The notes: generated from the sequence alone by a model not told the origin. 64,000 nucleotides of DNA from Septoria linicola (GCA_024114885.1 CP099420.1:3680237-3744236); one strand, 5' to 3'. Positions 23,801 through 38,529 are shown, counted from the first letter of the stretch. Translations and numbers: made by a program.

Positions 23801-24240
23801 ACTAATCTTTATCCTATCGTTTACTTCCTCGACTTACTTAAGTACTAAGTCGACGCTCTCCTCTTAGTCTTATAGTGTCTCTAGCGATAGAATAGCTTTA
23901 GTAGTATTATTAAGGTTCGTTATACCTATAAGAGATCTACTTAAAGGCTAGAAGCTAACGATAGAGCCTTTACGATTAATATAAGCAAGCGCTATACCTT
24001 ATATAGAACTTAAAGAAGCTATCTTTCGTCGTTTCTTTAGAGACTCTTATCTAAGTAGTTCTTATATAGAACTTCGAATAGGTAAGGTAGAAGGCGAAAG
24101 CGCTAGTCTTAATAAGCGTTTAGGCGTTAAAGAACGCTAGAAAGAGAAAGTCTTGTTCTTTATACGCGATAAGGAAAGAGAACGTCTTTAAATAGTCGTG
24201 TTAGCGGCTTAGAGCGATATAAAGCGCGTGACTAGTAATA
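20870..24240 (-). pseudogene. GG-e extra 3' ORF, RIP-killed
   Basis: Copy of the extra ORF of the GG family. It contains the only stretch of 60 codons in this family that stays open from an ATG (21284-21466, minus), reading Met-Pro-Asn-Ser-Asn-Arg; that ATG is internal to the longer frame, which continues on both sides through RIP-type stops, so it is not a gene of its own. Downstream the frame reads on through Ser-Ile-Glu-Ile-Lys-Lys-Leu-Phe to about 21010, close to the LTR. Function unknown; for the family description see the GG-d copy. Confidence 0.55.
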
Positions 24241-25297
24241 AGTTTTCTATTATATTAGTTACTACTTACGTATATAAACAGCTATATAGCGTTACTAGGT
24301 AGTAACGAAAGATAAGAATCGAACTTAATAGAAGTAAGGCTCTATAGTAACTAAGTAATAGTTAATAAGGAAGAAGAGATCGTTTAGAGCGTAAAAGTAG
24401 TCTAATTATATACCTTATCGTAGTAGCGTAACTACTATTAGGATTAGGGGTCTATACGCGAGGCTTAGTTACGTAAGGTTTTAGTTATCGTTTAAAAAGA
24501 CAACTAAAAGTTTACTTTACCTTAACGCTTCTATAGCCGTCGCTTACTACTAACGTAACTACTAACTACTATAGTATATATCTTACTATCGCTAATAAGG
24601 ACTAAGACTTAGATACTATCGTCGTTACTTCTACTAACTTAAAAGAGCCTTATTTCTCGTATACCTAGTCGACTTACTAGATCGCGCTTTCTACGTCGTA
24701 AGAGACCGCTAGCGCTATAGTTAATAGCTAGGAAGGAGCTATTAGCGCTACTATTACTAAAGATTCAAGCTTCTCTACTCTTACGTAGGCTAAAAACCTT
24801 AAACTTTAAGAATTCTCTACTAGAAACTAATATTTTTAGCGATTCCTTTAGTTAGGTAAAGATTAGTAGTAAAAAAGGACCTTTAGGATAGAAAACCCTT
24901 ATCTCTCTTCTTCGATTAGCGACTAAAAAGGACTCTAGGAAAGTAGATTATAGTACTAACCTTAGAAATCGCTAGTAGAAAAGAGCTTCGAGAGTATAGG
25001 TCTAGCTTAGATTTTTAAGACCTAGTAGTAGAAAGTAGCTTAGGACAGCTAACTTTTATAGCGATAGTAGGCTTAGGACTTAGAAAAAGGAGTAGGATAG
25101 TAGGTTAACTAGTAGATATAGAATCTATACTTAAAAGTTAAGTTTAGAGAAGTAACTAGCTATATAGATACTTATCTTAGCTATAGAAAATAGCGTCGAG
25201 ATAGTTAGGATTAGCTAGATTTTTACTAATCTAGTAAAAAGGAGCTTAGGAAGCTTAGATTAGAGCTCGATAGTAGCTCTAGGAACAAAAGAAGTAC

Positions 25298-25577
25298 TAA
25301 TAGATAATAACTATCCTAATACTAACCTTCTAGGCAGGTATAAGAGTAGTCGCTATAGAACAAGACCTGTTCGGAGAGTAATAGTCTTATAATATATATA
25401 TTAACTAGTAGTAACAAGCTTAAAATAGTAGCCCTAGGACTAAGAGCCTTATACTAGGACCGTAGAACATTAAATTAATTAAGTAGAGTAAATATTACTA
25501 TCTTAGAAACGAGCTACTACCTTGCTTTTATACTAAAACTACTAAGCATAGTATATAGGTAGGCCTTTATCTTACTA
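25298..25577 (-). repeat. GG-f 3' LTR
   Basis: 280 bp; keeps GAACA-5-TGTTC at 25358-25372. Polypurine tract adjacent on the internal side. Confidence 0.9.
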
Positions 25578-25604
25578 ATCCTCCCTTTCTTAGTATCTAA
25601 CTAG

Positions 25605-28600
25605 ATACCTAACTACCTATAGAGCCTTCTTAGAATTGCTTAAAACTAGCTAGTTTTCCTATTAAAGTCTATTAAACTTTTAATTAGAGGCCTATTAAAT
25701 AGTTACCTTTTCTAACGATAACTACTAAAAACACCTTCTTAGATCCGATTATTATTCGCTAGACGCTACTCTTCTATTATTTTCTTAGAGATCTCCTTAG
25801 GAACGGCGCCTCTCTTCTTTAATACTAATACTTCTAAGTTACTATCTACGCTTATAAAACTAGCTTTACTAAATATATACTCCTTAATATCTATAGCTAT
25901 AGCGTAGGTAGTATCGAATTAAGCTTTAGCCGTAGTCTACTATTTAGCTATATAAACCTTGAACTCCTCCTTACTTATACTAAAGAGCTTCTTTATTTCT
26001 ATACTTACTACCTAATCTGCCTATAGAACTCGGCCTACTAAGGTATCGGAAATCGGGCCTAGGCTAGTTAATAGTACCTTAGTAGCGAAAGGTTTTATTA
26101 CTCGTATAGGGTATATAGTACCTAAAGCTATAAAGGGTATTCGTTCGCGATAGAGATATACGCTATAGACTATAGAAACATTAATACGATTACTATTAGG
26201 TAACTTATCTAATACTTAACTATTAGAGTAGGCTAGAAACACTATCGGAATTATACGATACTCTTCGTCTATATAAGTATACTACTAAGAGAGGTAGGGG
26301 TACGAAATAACTAGCGAGCCCGTATTAGTATAAGGGTTCTTCTAACTAAGGTTAAGGTTAGCTTTTATATCGTTAGTAATTACTAGAGCTATAGTCTCGA
26401 CGAAGCCTATACTATAGCTTTACTTATTAGAGATAATACGCCTTACTAGCTACTTTACCTCCTTAGAGTTAAAGAGCCTATTACTAACCGCGTTAGAGGT
26501 TAGTAAAAGTCGTCCTCTATCGCTAGTATCGTCTAGAGAGATCGTAAACTAAACCTAATTAAAGCTCTTCTCCTTAAGTAGTATATTCTCGTTCAAGGCG
26601 ATATACTAGAAGCCGTTAAGATAGTTAGAACTAGCCTTATCGTCGAAGATATAAAAGGTAGTAGATAGGTAGGCTACGTATTTAATAGTCGTATATAGAG
26701 TAGTAACTAGCTAATATAGCTATAGTAGAGAATACTAGCGAAGAAGCTATTAGGACAGCGAGTACTATATACCGCGAGACTAACTATACTAACTAATAGC
26801 CGTATTATACTATCGATATACTATAAACTCCTACTATATAGCTTCGAGTAAGGAGCCTAGAATCTAAAATAGGCCTCTAGTAGAAGAAGAATAAAAGAGG
26901 AAGCTATAGTCGGTCTAGGTACCCTTATTACTATTATAGTCTAAGAGCTCCCAAGCCTTCTAATAGACGTTAGAAGTAACCTTCAAGTCTACCTCGGTCG
27001 CGGAGAACTAAAAGAGTCTAAGGTAGCTTCTACCTACCTTATGTATTAGAGCGTTAATATCGTCCTCTAGTTCCTAAGTATTAGTACTCTTCTTACTACG
27101 ACGAGTACGTCCTATAGGCTTAGAGAAGAAAGTATTCGCTTCTAGCTTAAACTATGTCCGGTTTTAAGCGTTCTAGGCGATAAGAGCTTAGAGATCGGCT
27201 ATACTACCTATCTAAATAATACGCTAGTAGAAGGTATACGTTACGTTAGCTGTCTTCGGTAGCTTTAAACCTATAGTATTACCTATCTTAGCTATATATT
27301 CTTTATAAAGAGGCTAGCTAAGGTATAGAAGAATATTAATTAAAGCGTAGCTCTTAGCTACTTTCTTCTTCTCCTAGATATTATCGACTTCTTTAAGAGC
27401 TCTACTAACGATTACCTAGTAGTAGACTTTAGAGGTAATACTATCCTTTATATAAGCCTAGTAGCGTAGATTAGGCTCCGAGTCGCTCTCTAGCTTAATT
27501 CTACTATTATCTTCTAGTACGATTAGTAATAGGCGTTACGGACCTAGTAGCGGCTCTATCGTAGGTAGTACTTAGTCTTACGTAGAATCGCTATTACCTA
27601 AAGTACTTAGTATAGGAGAAGTTTCGATCGAGGTAATAATAGTTTCTCTAGCGCGAATTCTAGTAAGCCTTCTACTTTTGTAAAGGATAGGCGTAGGCTT
27701 CTTTATAGAGCTTAGCGTTAACTTCTCTAACTAAGCTTTTAGCCTCTATATAGTACTAGGCGATATAGAATCTCTAGGATAAGGCTCTAGGGTCGTAAGT
27801 AAATTACCTTCTCCTTCTTAACTAGAGTTTCGAGTAGGACTAGATAAGGATAGGCTCTTAGGCGTAGAGGAAGAGGGTCGTCTATTAGATCTTAGATTTC
27901 TAGAAGAAGGTAATAGTCTATAGGATATTAAGAGCTATCTCTCTACTATCGGAAATATATAGGTTAGTTCTTTAAAGGCCTCTCCTTTAGTAAGCTTAAC
28001 TATAAATCTGTACTAATTAAGTCTATAGCCTACCTCTAGGCGTACTTCTCTTATCTTATAGCTAAACACGTCGACCTATAAGAGCTTCTTCTTAAACTTA
28101 TTCTAGTAGCGTCTCCTATCTAAGTTTGTATTAATAAAGCCTAAGCCCTACGAGCTAAGAGTCTTCTTACTTCTCTATAGCTAAAAATACTAGCTATAAG
28201 AGAATATATTCGCTACCTACTAATAGAAACGATCTTACTTTTACTACGCCGAGAAGATCTAGTCTTTAGGCTCGCTCTCTTCGAAAGCGCCTTTATACTT
28301 ATTTAACTATTAACGAAGGTTCCTAAGTATCTCTTTATCGTATAAGACTTAGTTAAGGAAGAGAAAGTTTTACTCGTACCTAAATTCTATACGTAGCTAC
28401 TACTAAATTAAGTTTCTCTCCTTTACTAAGTCCTAGCCTTCTTAGCGTATCTTCTTTATATTATCGCGCTTTATACTCTACGCGTTAAGGTACTTTAGTA
28501 AAATCTTAGTTAAGAGGCGTTTAAAGAAGTTAAATATACCGATCTTTATCTTATCGTTTACTTCCTCGACTTACTTAAGTACTAAGTCGACGCTCTCCTC

Positions 28601-29025
28601 TTAGTCTTATAGTATCTCTAGCGATAGAATAGCTTCGGTAGTATTATTAAGGTTCGTTATACTCGTAAGAGGTCCGCTTAAAGGCTAGAAGCTAACGATA
28701 GAGCCTTTACGATTAATACGAGCGAGCGCTATACCTTATATAGAACTTAAAAAAGCTATCTTTCGTCGTTTCTTCGAGGACTCTTATCTAAGTAGTTCTT
28801 ATATAGGACTTCGAACGAGCGAGGTAGAAGGCGAAAGCGCTAGTCTTAATAAGCGTTTAGGCGTTAAAGAACGCTAGAAAGGAGAAGTCTTGTTCTTTAT
28901 ACGCGATAGGGAAAGAGAACGTCTTTAAATAGTCGTGTTAGTAGCTTAGGGCGATATAAAGCGCGTGACTAGTAATAAGTAACTTAAATAGTAAGGAGGG
29001 TCGAGCGCGTAACTAGTTATAGAGT
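25605..29025 (-). pseudogene. GG-f extra 3' ORF, RIP-killed
   Basis: Same position and length as in GG-d, including the 45-bp segment that GG-e lacks. Conservation of the frame across copies with independent mutations supports a real former protein. Family unknown. Confidence 0.55.
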
Positions 29026-30299
29026 TTTCTATTATATTAGTTACCGCTTACGTATATAAATAGCTATATAGCGTTACTAGGTAGTAACGAAAGATAAGAA
29101 TCGAACTTAATAGAAGTAAGGCTCTATAGTAACTAAGTAATAGTTAATAAGGAAGAAGAGATCGTTTAGAGCGTAAAAGTAGTCTAATTATATACTTTAT
29201 CGTAGTAGCGTAACTACTATTAGGATTAGAGGTCTATACGTAAGGCTTAGTTACGTAAGGTTTTAGTTATTATTTAAAAAGACAACTAAAAGTTTACTTT
29301 ACCTTAACGCTTCTATAGCCGTCGCTTACTACTAACGTAACTACTAACTACTATAGTATATACCTTACTATCGCTAATAAGGACTAAGACTTAGATACTA
29401 TCGTCGTTACCTCTACTAACTTAAAAGAGCCTTATTTCTTATATACCTAGTCGACTTACTAGATCGCGCTTTCTACGTCGTAAGAGACTACTAGCGCTAT
29501 AGTTAATAGCTAGGAAGGAGCTATTAGCGCCGCTATTATTAAAGATTCAAGCTTCTCTACTCTTACGTAGGCCGAAAACCTTAAACTTTAAGAATTCTCT
29601 ACTAGAAACTAACATTTTTAGTAATTCCTTTAGTTAGGCGAAGATTAGTAGTAAAAAAGAACCTTTAGAATAGAAAACCCTTATCTCTCTTCTTCGATTA
29701 GCGACTAAAAAGGACTCTAGGAAAGTAGATTATAGTACTAACCTTAGAAATCGCTAGTAGAAAAGAGCTTTAGGAGTATAGGTCTAGCTTAGATTTTTAA
29801 GACCTAGTAGTAGAAAGTAGCTTAGGATAGCTAACTTTTATAGCGATAGTAGGCTTAGGACTTAGAAAAAGGAGTAGGATAGTAGGTTAACTAGTAGATA
29901 TAGAATCTATACTTAAAAGTTAAGTTTAGGAGAGTAACTAGCTATATAGATACTTATCTTAGCTATAGAAAATAGCGTTAGGACAGTTAGGATTAGCTAG
30001 ATTTTTACTAATCTAGTAAAAGAGGAGCTTAGGAAGCTTAGATTAGAGCTCGATAGTAGCTCTAGAAATAAAAGAAGTACTTAAGATAGCTAAGATTTAG
30101 CTAGATTTATACTAGTCTAGTAAATTATAAGCTTAGAAAGCTCTAATTAGAGCTTAATAGTAGCTTTAGGACTAAGAGAAGCGCTTAGGAAGGTTAGATT
30201 AGAGCTTGATAGTAGCTCTAGGAACAAAAGAAGCGCCTAGAATAGTACGATCTTAGAAAGATTAGCTCTTTTATAGTAGAGGCTAGGCTTTAGTAGCTA

Positions 30300-33200
30300 G
30301 ATCTTAGCTTATACCCCTAATCAAGTATCGCCTATCGAATTTCTAAATCTTTAGCTCTACTAGGCTAGCTTTAGCCTTTAGCTTACTAAGTCTTCTACTT
30401 CTTCTTTAAGCTTCGTTAGTAGCTAGCGTATATAACTCTCTTTTTCTTCTTAAGTTATTACTAATAGCTTACTAATAAAGATCTATAGATACTTATACCT
30501 AGGTAGAAGGCCTAGTTCTATAACCTTCTCTATTAGTAGTAGTACTTCTTCTAGTTTAACCTAATCCGGAACTAGCTTTAGGTTTTCTTATAGAAAGGTA
30601 TATTTCTTAAGGTCTATCCTTTTATAGATATACTCCCGTTTTAAGCTATCTAGTTCCTTAAGCTTATACGATATACCTCCTTATAATACTTTAGATACCT
30701 TAAAAGGGCCTTCCTATCTAAACGTAAGCTTATAAGAGAAGCTAGTTTTTAACTTAGAGCAGTATACTAATACGAGATCTCCTTTCTTTAGTATAGTAAG
30801 ATCTATATAGCGATATTTATCGAAGTACGCCTTATTCTACTCTTAGAGACACTATTAACGTAGTCGTTCTTCTTCTATAGTCGTTTCTATAGCTTCTAGG
30901 GCTTAAGCTCGAATCGTAAGAAGCTCTACTCTAGTCTTAACCTTACCCTAATCTATAATCTAGAAGGTATAGTATTCTAGTTCGATTAGTAGTACTACGT
31001 TACGCCTAATTATTACTTCCGATAGCGTTAGGCTAGTAGTAGAGACTATTATCGTTCTTTCTACCTATAATACTACTAGAATATAGTCCCTAATCGAATA
31101 AAGGCTACTATTAGAGAGCTTTAAGTAAGCGTCTAATATCGTCTTATAGCCGACTTTAACGATAGCGTTAGACTAAGGATAGTATAGCGAGATATTAATA
31201 TACTTAATACTATACGATAGTAGTAGCTTCTCTACGTTACTAAGGTTAGTCTTATAGTTATCGAGGATAACTTCTATAGCGGTACCCTACTAGTAAAAGA
31301 TCTCTTCCTATATAAACCTTACTATCTATACTAAGGAGATACTCTTCGCTAGGTACTAGAATATACGTACTTCTAGCTAGCGCGATAGAGATTCGCGTAT
31401 AACTATTAACGAACAGTTCTTTAAGACATATAAGCTATCGATATACTACTACTAGCCGACTATAACTTAGAGTAGGATTTATAGCTCTCTAGGTACCTGT
31501 CTCTTATACTAAAGACTATAAATAGTATATTACCGAATAGCGAGCGAGATTTAAGCTTAAACCCTATCCTACTACTATCGTTTCTAGATAAGATTATATA
31601 TCTGTTTAGCGCTACGATAACCGTTCTTATAATAGTATACCTTGATAATACGAGCTCGCGCTTTAGGTTTATTAATAACTCGCTATAGGGGTCTAGCTAC
31701 TCGCTCTTAGCGTTAGAGCTAGTTGTTTTTAATATAAAATAGCCGATACTTCTTTCTTAACCGCTTGTACTCGTTATTAGAAACTCTCTTAGGTCTTTAT
31801 ATTCGTATAAGCACGAAAGCGATATTTATTAACTCCTAAGAGTAGATTCTATTAATCGTAGGTAGCTCGCTCTAAATCACCTATATAGAGAAAGCGTTAA
31901 CGTAAAAGGTATCGAAGAATTACTTATTAATTATTAGATCTACGTCTTCTTCCTATTCTATAGCCTCTATATCTTTAGGCGTAGTAGGCTTCCTTAATAA
32001 CGAATCTAGAGCTATATACTTCTTACTAGGAACATATATAACGTTAAAGTCGAAGAGGTAGATCTATACTAGCTAGCGCGTTATTACTATATTTAGTAAA
32101 TTAGAGGCAGCCTTATTAAGCTAGTAAACGAGGGTATTTATATTAATCTCTAGTTAGAAGTATACTCTAAATAGCTATAGTTTTAGCTTCTTTAATACCT
32201 TTAGTATACTAAGGTATTCGCGCTTTCTAGTATCGTACTTGACTTTTACTAGGTTAAATAGGCTAGACTTATATCGAACTAGATAGTAGAAGTAGCTCGT
32301 CTCGATTATATTAGGAAAGCATATATTCCTAACCTTTACTACTCGAATCTACGCCTACGATAATAAGTCCTACCCCTTCTCTATAGTTAAGAGTAACTAG
32401 GGCTAGGGCTGAAACTAGTACCTTTAAGACGACGTCTTTAGCTAGTTAGTGTTTAGTAGTCTATTAAAACTTAGTATCCTTCTATAAGAGTTTAAATAGT
32501 AGAGTAAGGATAATCGTGAAACCTTTAACCTAGACGCGGTAGTACGTAACTACGTCGAGGAAGATTCGAACCTTCTTCTAATTTTCTAGCGTCGGCTATT
32601 TCTTAATCTTCGCTACTCTTATAAAGTCTAGATAGCAACTATCGATACTAGTAAGGTAACTAACGATTACTAGTTATTCGTAATAGAGCTATAGCTTATT
32701 AAAAGCTACGGTTATATTAGCTCGTTCTATATTATAGAGAACGTCGTCTATAGCTATAATATATTTAATAACGTAATAGCGGAGGCTAGGTTTAACCTCT
32801 TTACTATCGTACTTCGTCTTAGGCCCTTTAATACTAATATTATTAAGGAACAGCTATACCTTATACGAGATATACTCTATAAGTACTTGATTAATAATAC
32901 GAACGAACTAGGTAATAGAATTCGTAGCTCCTTATAGTAACGTTGTCTACTATAATAAGCCTAGCGGTAAGTTAAAGCCTATAAGGTCTCTATATAATTT
33001 ATCGAGTAGGATTTAGTTATATCTAGAGAAGATATTAACTAACGAGGCTAGCGCGTAACCGGTAAAGTCCTTAGAGAAACCCTTAGCGTTAGGTAGTAAG
33101 TTCGAATCTCTTATAGTAACTTAATTAAACTTCTAAGCTACGTTAATTAACCGATACTTCTTTAGCTTACCTACCTCTATCTTCTTACTAATAAGGAAGT

Positions 33201-34375
33201 ACGGGTTTCGATAGGTACTATAGTATAGCTTAAGAGTTCTAGCTTAGATTCGTTGTCTTAGTATATCCTCTACGATATATCGTAGCGATAGGTTTAGCTT
33301 AAAGCCTAGATACTACTATAGCTCGTAAGGAACTGTCTAAATCTTCTATAGTAGAGTAATATTAGGATTAATTCGGCCTAAATACGTAAAGTCTTATATA
33401 AAGGTAGCTTCTCGATTCCTTAGTATATAGTATAACAAATCTAGCTCTTTTAGTAGTAGTTCTATACTAGGTTTGAACTTTATAAGCTATTTAGGCGTTA
33501 GGCGTAATCTAGGCTCGATCGTCGAGAACCTCTTAGTTAAGTACTTACTATTATAAGGTCTAGTACTAGGTAGTATAGCTACTTCCTTCTTAATACAAGT
33601 CCGTCGCTAGTCCTTTAATCCGCTAGGGTTTAAGCTATTAGTTATAGTAATATCGGTATTTACTAGTTTGATCTTATTAGTAACTCGCTTATAAAGAGTA
33701 TAGGCGCTAATATAATTATCTAGCTTCCGCTACCCTATAGCTTCTTTATTACGAGCTTTCTCTACTACTATATTAATAGCGGCCGAGATAATATACGTCT
33801 TCTTACTAAGCTCGTCGTCTACTTTATCGGAGATAATCTCGTTATAGGATCTAGGTTCTTAGATAGCTAGCTCTACCTCTCTAAGCTTCCTATAGGCAAT
33901 TATTAAGTATTCGCCTCTATAATTTAAACCCTAGCTCGATTAAGACACTAGTATAGTATCGTTAAAACTATACCTAATACCCTAGTATAAGTCTCGCTCG
34001 CTAGTATAAGCTAGCTTAGCTTCGCTAGTAGCTAGTAGAAGTTTCTTAAGTCGACTATTTTAGCTGAATTTAGTAATATTGCCTTTAACGGCCGCTATTA
34101 CGAGATAGTCGTACTATGTTTAAGTCTAGCTATAATTAACCTATCTTAATAGTTCGAGCTACTATCGTAGAGAGGTACTTTGTCTAATTAAGTCTACTAT
34201 AAAATAGTCTCTAAAGTAGATTACCTTTATATACGATAACTACTACGTAAGGTAGTTAAAGACTTAATTCTCTAGGAGTTTAGAGCTATTAGTAACCGTA
34301 AACGAACACTAGTACTAATCGCTTATCTATCTATACTACTAGTATAGTTTAAAGTATAGTATAGAAGGTATAACG
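30300..34375 (-). pseudogene. pol: GG-f pol (RT, RNase H, integrase), RIP-killed
   Basis: Homologue of the GG-d pol. The RT core Phe-Leu-Asn-Asn is at 32839-32850. Comparing phases, RT codons have low position 1 modulo 3 while protease codons (35043) have 0 modulo 3, the same -1 offset seen in GG-d, so the frame change is inherited rather than a private indel. The palindrome marking the gag/pol junction is at about 34378-34402. Confidence 0.83.
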
Positions 34376-34769
34376 TAATTATCGTTTAAAAAGGCAACTA
34401 TAGAACGTTCTACTAGCTAACTCTTCTAAGTAGAGTTTTTATCTCTAACTACTAAACCTTGTATAGAAAGGGTAGTAGAAGCTTGAAAAGCTTATAATCC
34501 CTCTCTCTACTCCTCGCTATTATAAGATCTAGAGTCCTCGATAGTATACCCTATATTCTTTAGCTAATAATTACTAAAAGTTAGAGTTCGGATACTAACT
34601 TCTACCGAACCTAGACGCGATATACATATTAGAGCCTCTATTAAACTCGTACCGTCGACTAGAGCTAGTTCCTTAGTACTCTAGCTTTTCCTAGTACCTA
34701 TTCTATAGTACGTATATTACTATAGCTATTAAAGCCTATAAATATAATAATATAGCTATCTAGAGTACT

Positions 34770-37505
34770 AATTAAGCCTTTCTAAGAGCTATTATTATAG
34801 TTCTTAGAAGCTAGGCGTACCTATCGTGCCTATAGTCGGCTAAGTAAGATCGGGCTATTCGCTAGTAAGACTAGAAATAGTATAGTAACTCTTACGCTAA
34901 AGATGTCGATTAATACTTCTAGGTAGTATCTAACGAAAGTAACCTTACCTTCGACTCCTCCTATAGTAATATTACTAAGAGAAGTTATACCGACTTGAAG
35001 CTTCCGAACGTATTCGATTAGTATAATTATTAACTTAGCTCTCTCGTCGATTAAAGACTTATAAGCTATTATTTAAGAGCTATACTTTATAGGCACGTAG
35101 ATACTTAGAACAATCTAATAGACATTATTAAATAATAGGAGGATATTATTAGTCTACTTATAAAGCTTAGAAGTAGGCCTAGGTTTTACTATATTAATCG
35201 CTATAGTAGTAGCCTAGAAGGCCTTGATATTAGTCGCTAAAACAGCTTTTGTTAGCTCCTCTACTATATCGTAGAAGGCTTTAGATAGTAAGGAATATAC
35301 GCTAATCTTAGCTCTACTACCTCTATTTGTACGCTTCTTTACCTAGAGCTTATTAAGCTTCTTACGTAGATCTATATTATTTAGAACACGACCCTATAAG
35401 GAATACGACGCTCGCTCGCTATAGAGAATAATCTCTACTAAGCTTAACTAGATCTTAGATTCGAGTATTTTGTCTATCTAGAAGACGTTAGCGTTATTAT
35501 TAGCGTACGTAGCTCGAAGATAGTTATCTATCTACTTTGTCTTCGAAGGCTCCTTTACCTTCTTTCGCTTTTAAGTATACGTAGGAGCGACTAGAACTAG
35601 TAGACCGTTTAGGTAGTCGTATATCTACTTATCCTCGACCTTATCGTTATTACGTCTTTAAGTTTAAGAATCCTCTAACTCTCTTATATCTATAAGGTAA
35701 GGAGCTAGCTAGTTTTTATCTTTAACCTCTTTAATATAAAAGTAACGATAAGCGCGGGTTCTTATAGCTATAGCCTAGGTCGTAATCCGCTTCTATACTC
35801 CTATTAGCTGTCTTCTAACTAGACGAGAAAGGTTCGGGTTCTATTTTGTCTTTACGCTATCTCTAGCTACGTAGGCGCCGATTAGATCGTCCTAATCTTC
35901 CTACGTAATAGAAGCGACTTAACTAATATTAATAGGACCGTCGATACTAGCTACCTTGTTCGCTATCCTCTACTAGCTCGCTCTTAGCGTTAATAAACGA
36001 TCTATATTTTCAAGATTAATCTTTCTATAGCGCTACTCTAATACTTCTATTAATACGAATAGCTTTAGTAGTTCCTTATCCTAGTAGTACTATATCTTTT
36101 CTATACCTAGGCGAGGCGTTCTATAGTATATAATACTAGTCTTTAGATCTCTATATATTAAGCTCTTAGTCTCGAACTACTATAGGTACTCGTAGTTTAT
36201 AGCTATATAGCCTTCGAGCCTATATATCTAATAACCTAAAATCTTTAGAGCGATCGCTATATAGGCCTTAATTATTAACCCGTTATCTATCGTAGCTAAG
36301 TTAATCGAAATCTCCTAGCTATAAGTAGGCCTTAGAATATATAGATAGTCGTGATCGTAAGACTTCGCCTACTATCCTATCGACGAGCGTAGTAGCTATA
36401 AGCCTCCTTCTTCGAGTCGACGAATCGTAGCGATTACGAGGTCTTATATACTAGTAGTAATATTATCGACGCTTGCCGGTTTATAGCCTTTATAGACTAC
36501 TATTTCTCTAGCCTTGAACTTAGAGTTTAGTCTTAGAACGGACTTCTTTACTACTTCGTATAACTACTAGATATCCCTACCGCCTTCGTTATATACTTCT
36601 AATTTAAAGTCCTTATTACTATTAATCTAACGCTAGGCTGTCTTTAAGAGCTTACTATAATCTAAGTTACTATTATTAAGGTCTAACTTAAGATAGGCCT
36701 AGAGCCTCTTACCGAAGCGGAATAGTAGGCCTTATATAAATAGAAGGGTACGAGAACGCTCGTCTATATACGAAGTAGGTATAGTATTAGAGTAGAGTAT
36801 AAACTGCCTTAAGTACTCTAAGAGATTATTATCCTCGCTATAGTCGACCTTATAAAGGTTTTCTATATAGTAGCGGTTTCTAAGTATATATATACTATCG
36901 TACTTTCGGTACTCCTTAATAATAGATTCCTTAAACTTAGTATAGTCTCGATTATAGAAACTATTAAGGCGCTAGTATCGTCTACGTTAGACGACTATAA
37001 CCTAAGTAAGTAACTTCTTATAAAGCTGTTTATTATTATTAATAAGTAGGATAGCGTAGTTACTATATAGTACTTTAAAACGCTTAATATACTCGGTTAC
37101 GTTCTTCTTATTAAAGAAGAGATTCTAGTCCGAGCTAGGTATTAGCGGAACCTAAGCGATAATTACCTTCTAGCTTTAGGTTACTTAGATAGTCTCTATA
37201 AGTAGCTAGAACTACGCCGTAGATAGTCTACTATTCAAGTTTAGTTCTTAAAAAGTATTAGCGTTAGGGTTAAGGTTATTATCTCCTTAGTCCTTAGCTT
37301 CTATAGATATATCGTTATCTAGTAGAGGGAATAAAGTAAAAGTAGGTAGTAGCTTTACTAGTAATCTCCGAATTTACTTATTAAGCTAGTTAGATAAGCT
37401 ACTATCTAGTATTATAGGCCGGCTAGTAGATACTAATTCACTTATAGAGCTCGTTCGAAGGTGTTCTAAGAGTGTATTATACTCTTCTTAATTAAGGTTT
37501 TTAAA
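34770..37505 (-). pseudogene. gag: GG-f gag-protease, RIP-killed
   Basis: Gag core near 37050-37125 reads Glu-Asn-Val-Thr-Glu-Tyr-Ile-Lys; the protease motif Ile-Asp-Glu-Arg/Gly-Ala is at about 35037-35051. Both share a frame (low position 0 modulo 3). A perfect 25-bp palindrome (37513-37537) stands immediately before the inferred start. The leader follows to 38249. Confidence 0.75.
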
Positions 37506-37512
37506 TAAAATA

Positions 37513-37537
37513 TAGTTATCGTTTAAAACGATAACTA
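37513..37537. repeat. Perfect 25-bp palindrome before GG-f gag
   Basis: Identical to the palindrome at 18642-18666 in GG-d; 12-bp arms around a single A with TTTAAA-type centre. Confidence 0.85.
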
Positions 37538-38249
37538 AAAAACAAGGGTCTAATATTTTATTAGCTATCTAAAGGTAAATCGTTAATCTTTTCTTATAAT
37601 ACTAGAGCTATATTAATTATACCTAATAAGTAAGGTATGTCGTATCGTATAGTTCGACTGTTTATAGCTAGGCGCGTCCGTCTTACTTATTTAGGTAATC
37701 TACTATATAACTATAGTAGTATAATATTACGTTAGCCTATACTATATACTAGGTCTAGGGCCTTAGACGTAATTAGTGTCCTTAGCTAAACGATTAGCGT
37801 ATAACGCCGTACTAGGGCTTATTCTAAGCGATCTATATACTAGAGGATACGAGATTGCCTAGATAGGTCTAGCCTATCCTATAGCCTCTACGCTATCCGA
37901 ACGAGAGCGTTTTCACGCTAAACCGAGGTCTAATCGAAGACTATTATAGATATAGAGACCTCGAGTAAATCTCTAATATAGTAAGTCGCCTTACTATCTA
38001 TACGATAATTACTAAATAGATCCGTACTAAGAGGTACTAGAGGTTTATAACTTTTCTAGATTAGAGCGATATCTATATTCTAGAGGCTTCTATATTATTA
38101 TAGCCCTTTAAGTCGCCTCTTACGTAGGCTCCTTTAGGCCTCTTATTAATATTTATAGTATATTAGTTCTCGCTTTAAGGCTACCTTCTACTCTCTACGC
38201 TTCTAGTCCTAGTATAAGAGAGAAGAGATAGCCTTATCTTCGGCTCTAT

Positions 38250-38529
38250 TAATAGATAATAACTACCCTAATACTAACCTCCTAGGTAGGTATAAAAGTA
38301 GTCGCTATAGAACAAGACCTATTCGGAGAGTAATAGTCTTATAATATATATATTAACTAGTAGTAACGAGCTTAAAATAGTAGCCCTAGGACTAAGAGCC
38401 TTATACTAGGACCGTAGGACATTAAATTAATTAAGTAGAGTAAATATTACTATCTTAGAAACGAGCTACTACCTTACTTTTATACTAAAACTACTAAGCA
38501 TAGTATATAGGTAGGCCTTTACCTTACTA
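38250..38529 (-). repeat. GG-f 5' LTR
   Basis: 280 bp, followed by the second GTAC target copy. One arm of the GAACA-TGTTC motif is mutated (TGTTC to TATTC). Confidence 0.9.

Larger units (their letters stand above)
20561..25297 (-). mobile_element. GG-e, left segment (3' LTR, extra ORF, spacer start)
   Basis: Starts with a 280-bp LTR (20561-20840), carries the extra ORF, then the beginning of the spacer, and is split at GTAC (25294-25297) by GG-f. Near 24240 a 45-bp segment present in GG-d and GG-f is missing, between short AGT repeats, which identifies this copy. It continues at 38530. Confidence 0.88.
25298..38529 (-). mobile_element. GG-f: second complete 13.2-kb Gypsy element
   Basis: LTRs at 25298-25577 and 38250-38529 bound the same internal organisation as GG-d at nearly constant offset (18871-18873 bp), so the two copies differ by only about 2 bp in length. 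It is inserted in the spacer of GG-e: GTAC at 25294-25297 is repeated at 38530-38533, and joining the flanks restores the sequence seen uninterrupted in GG-d at about 11193. Length identity and unmutated CpA/TpG sites in its left LTR suggest it is among the younger insertions. Confidence 0.93.
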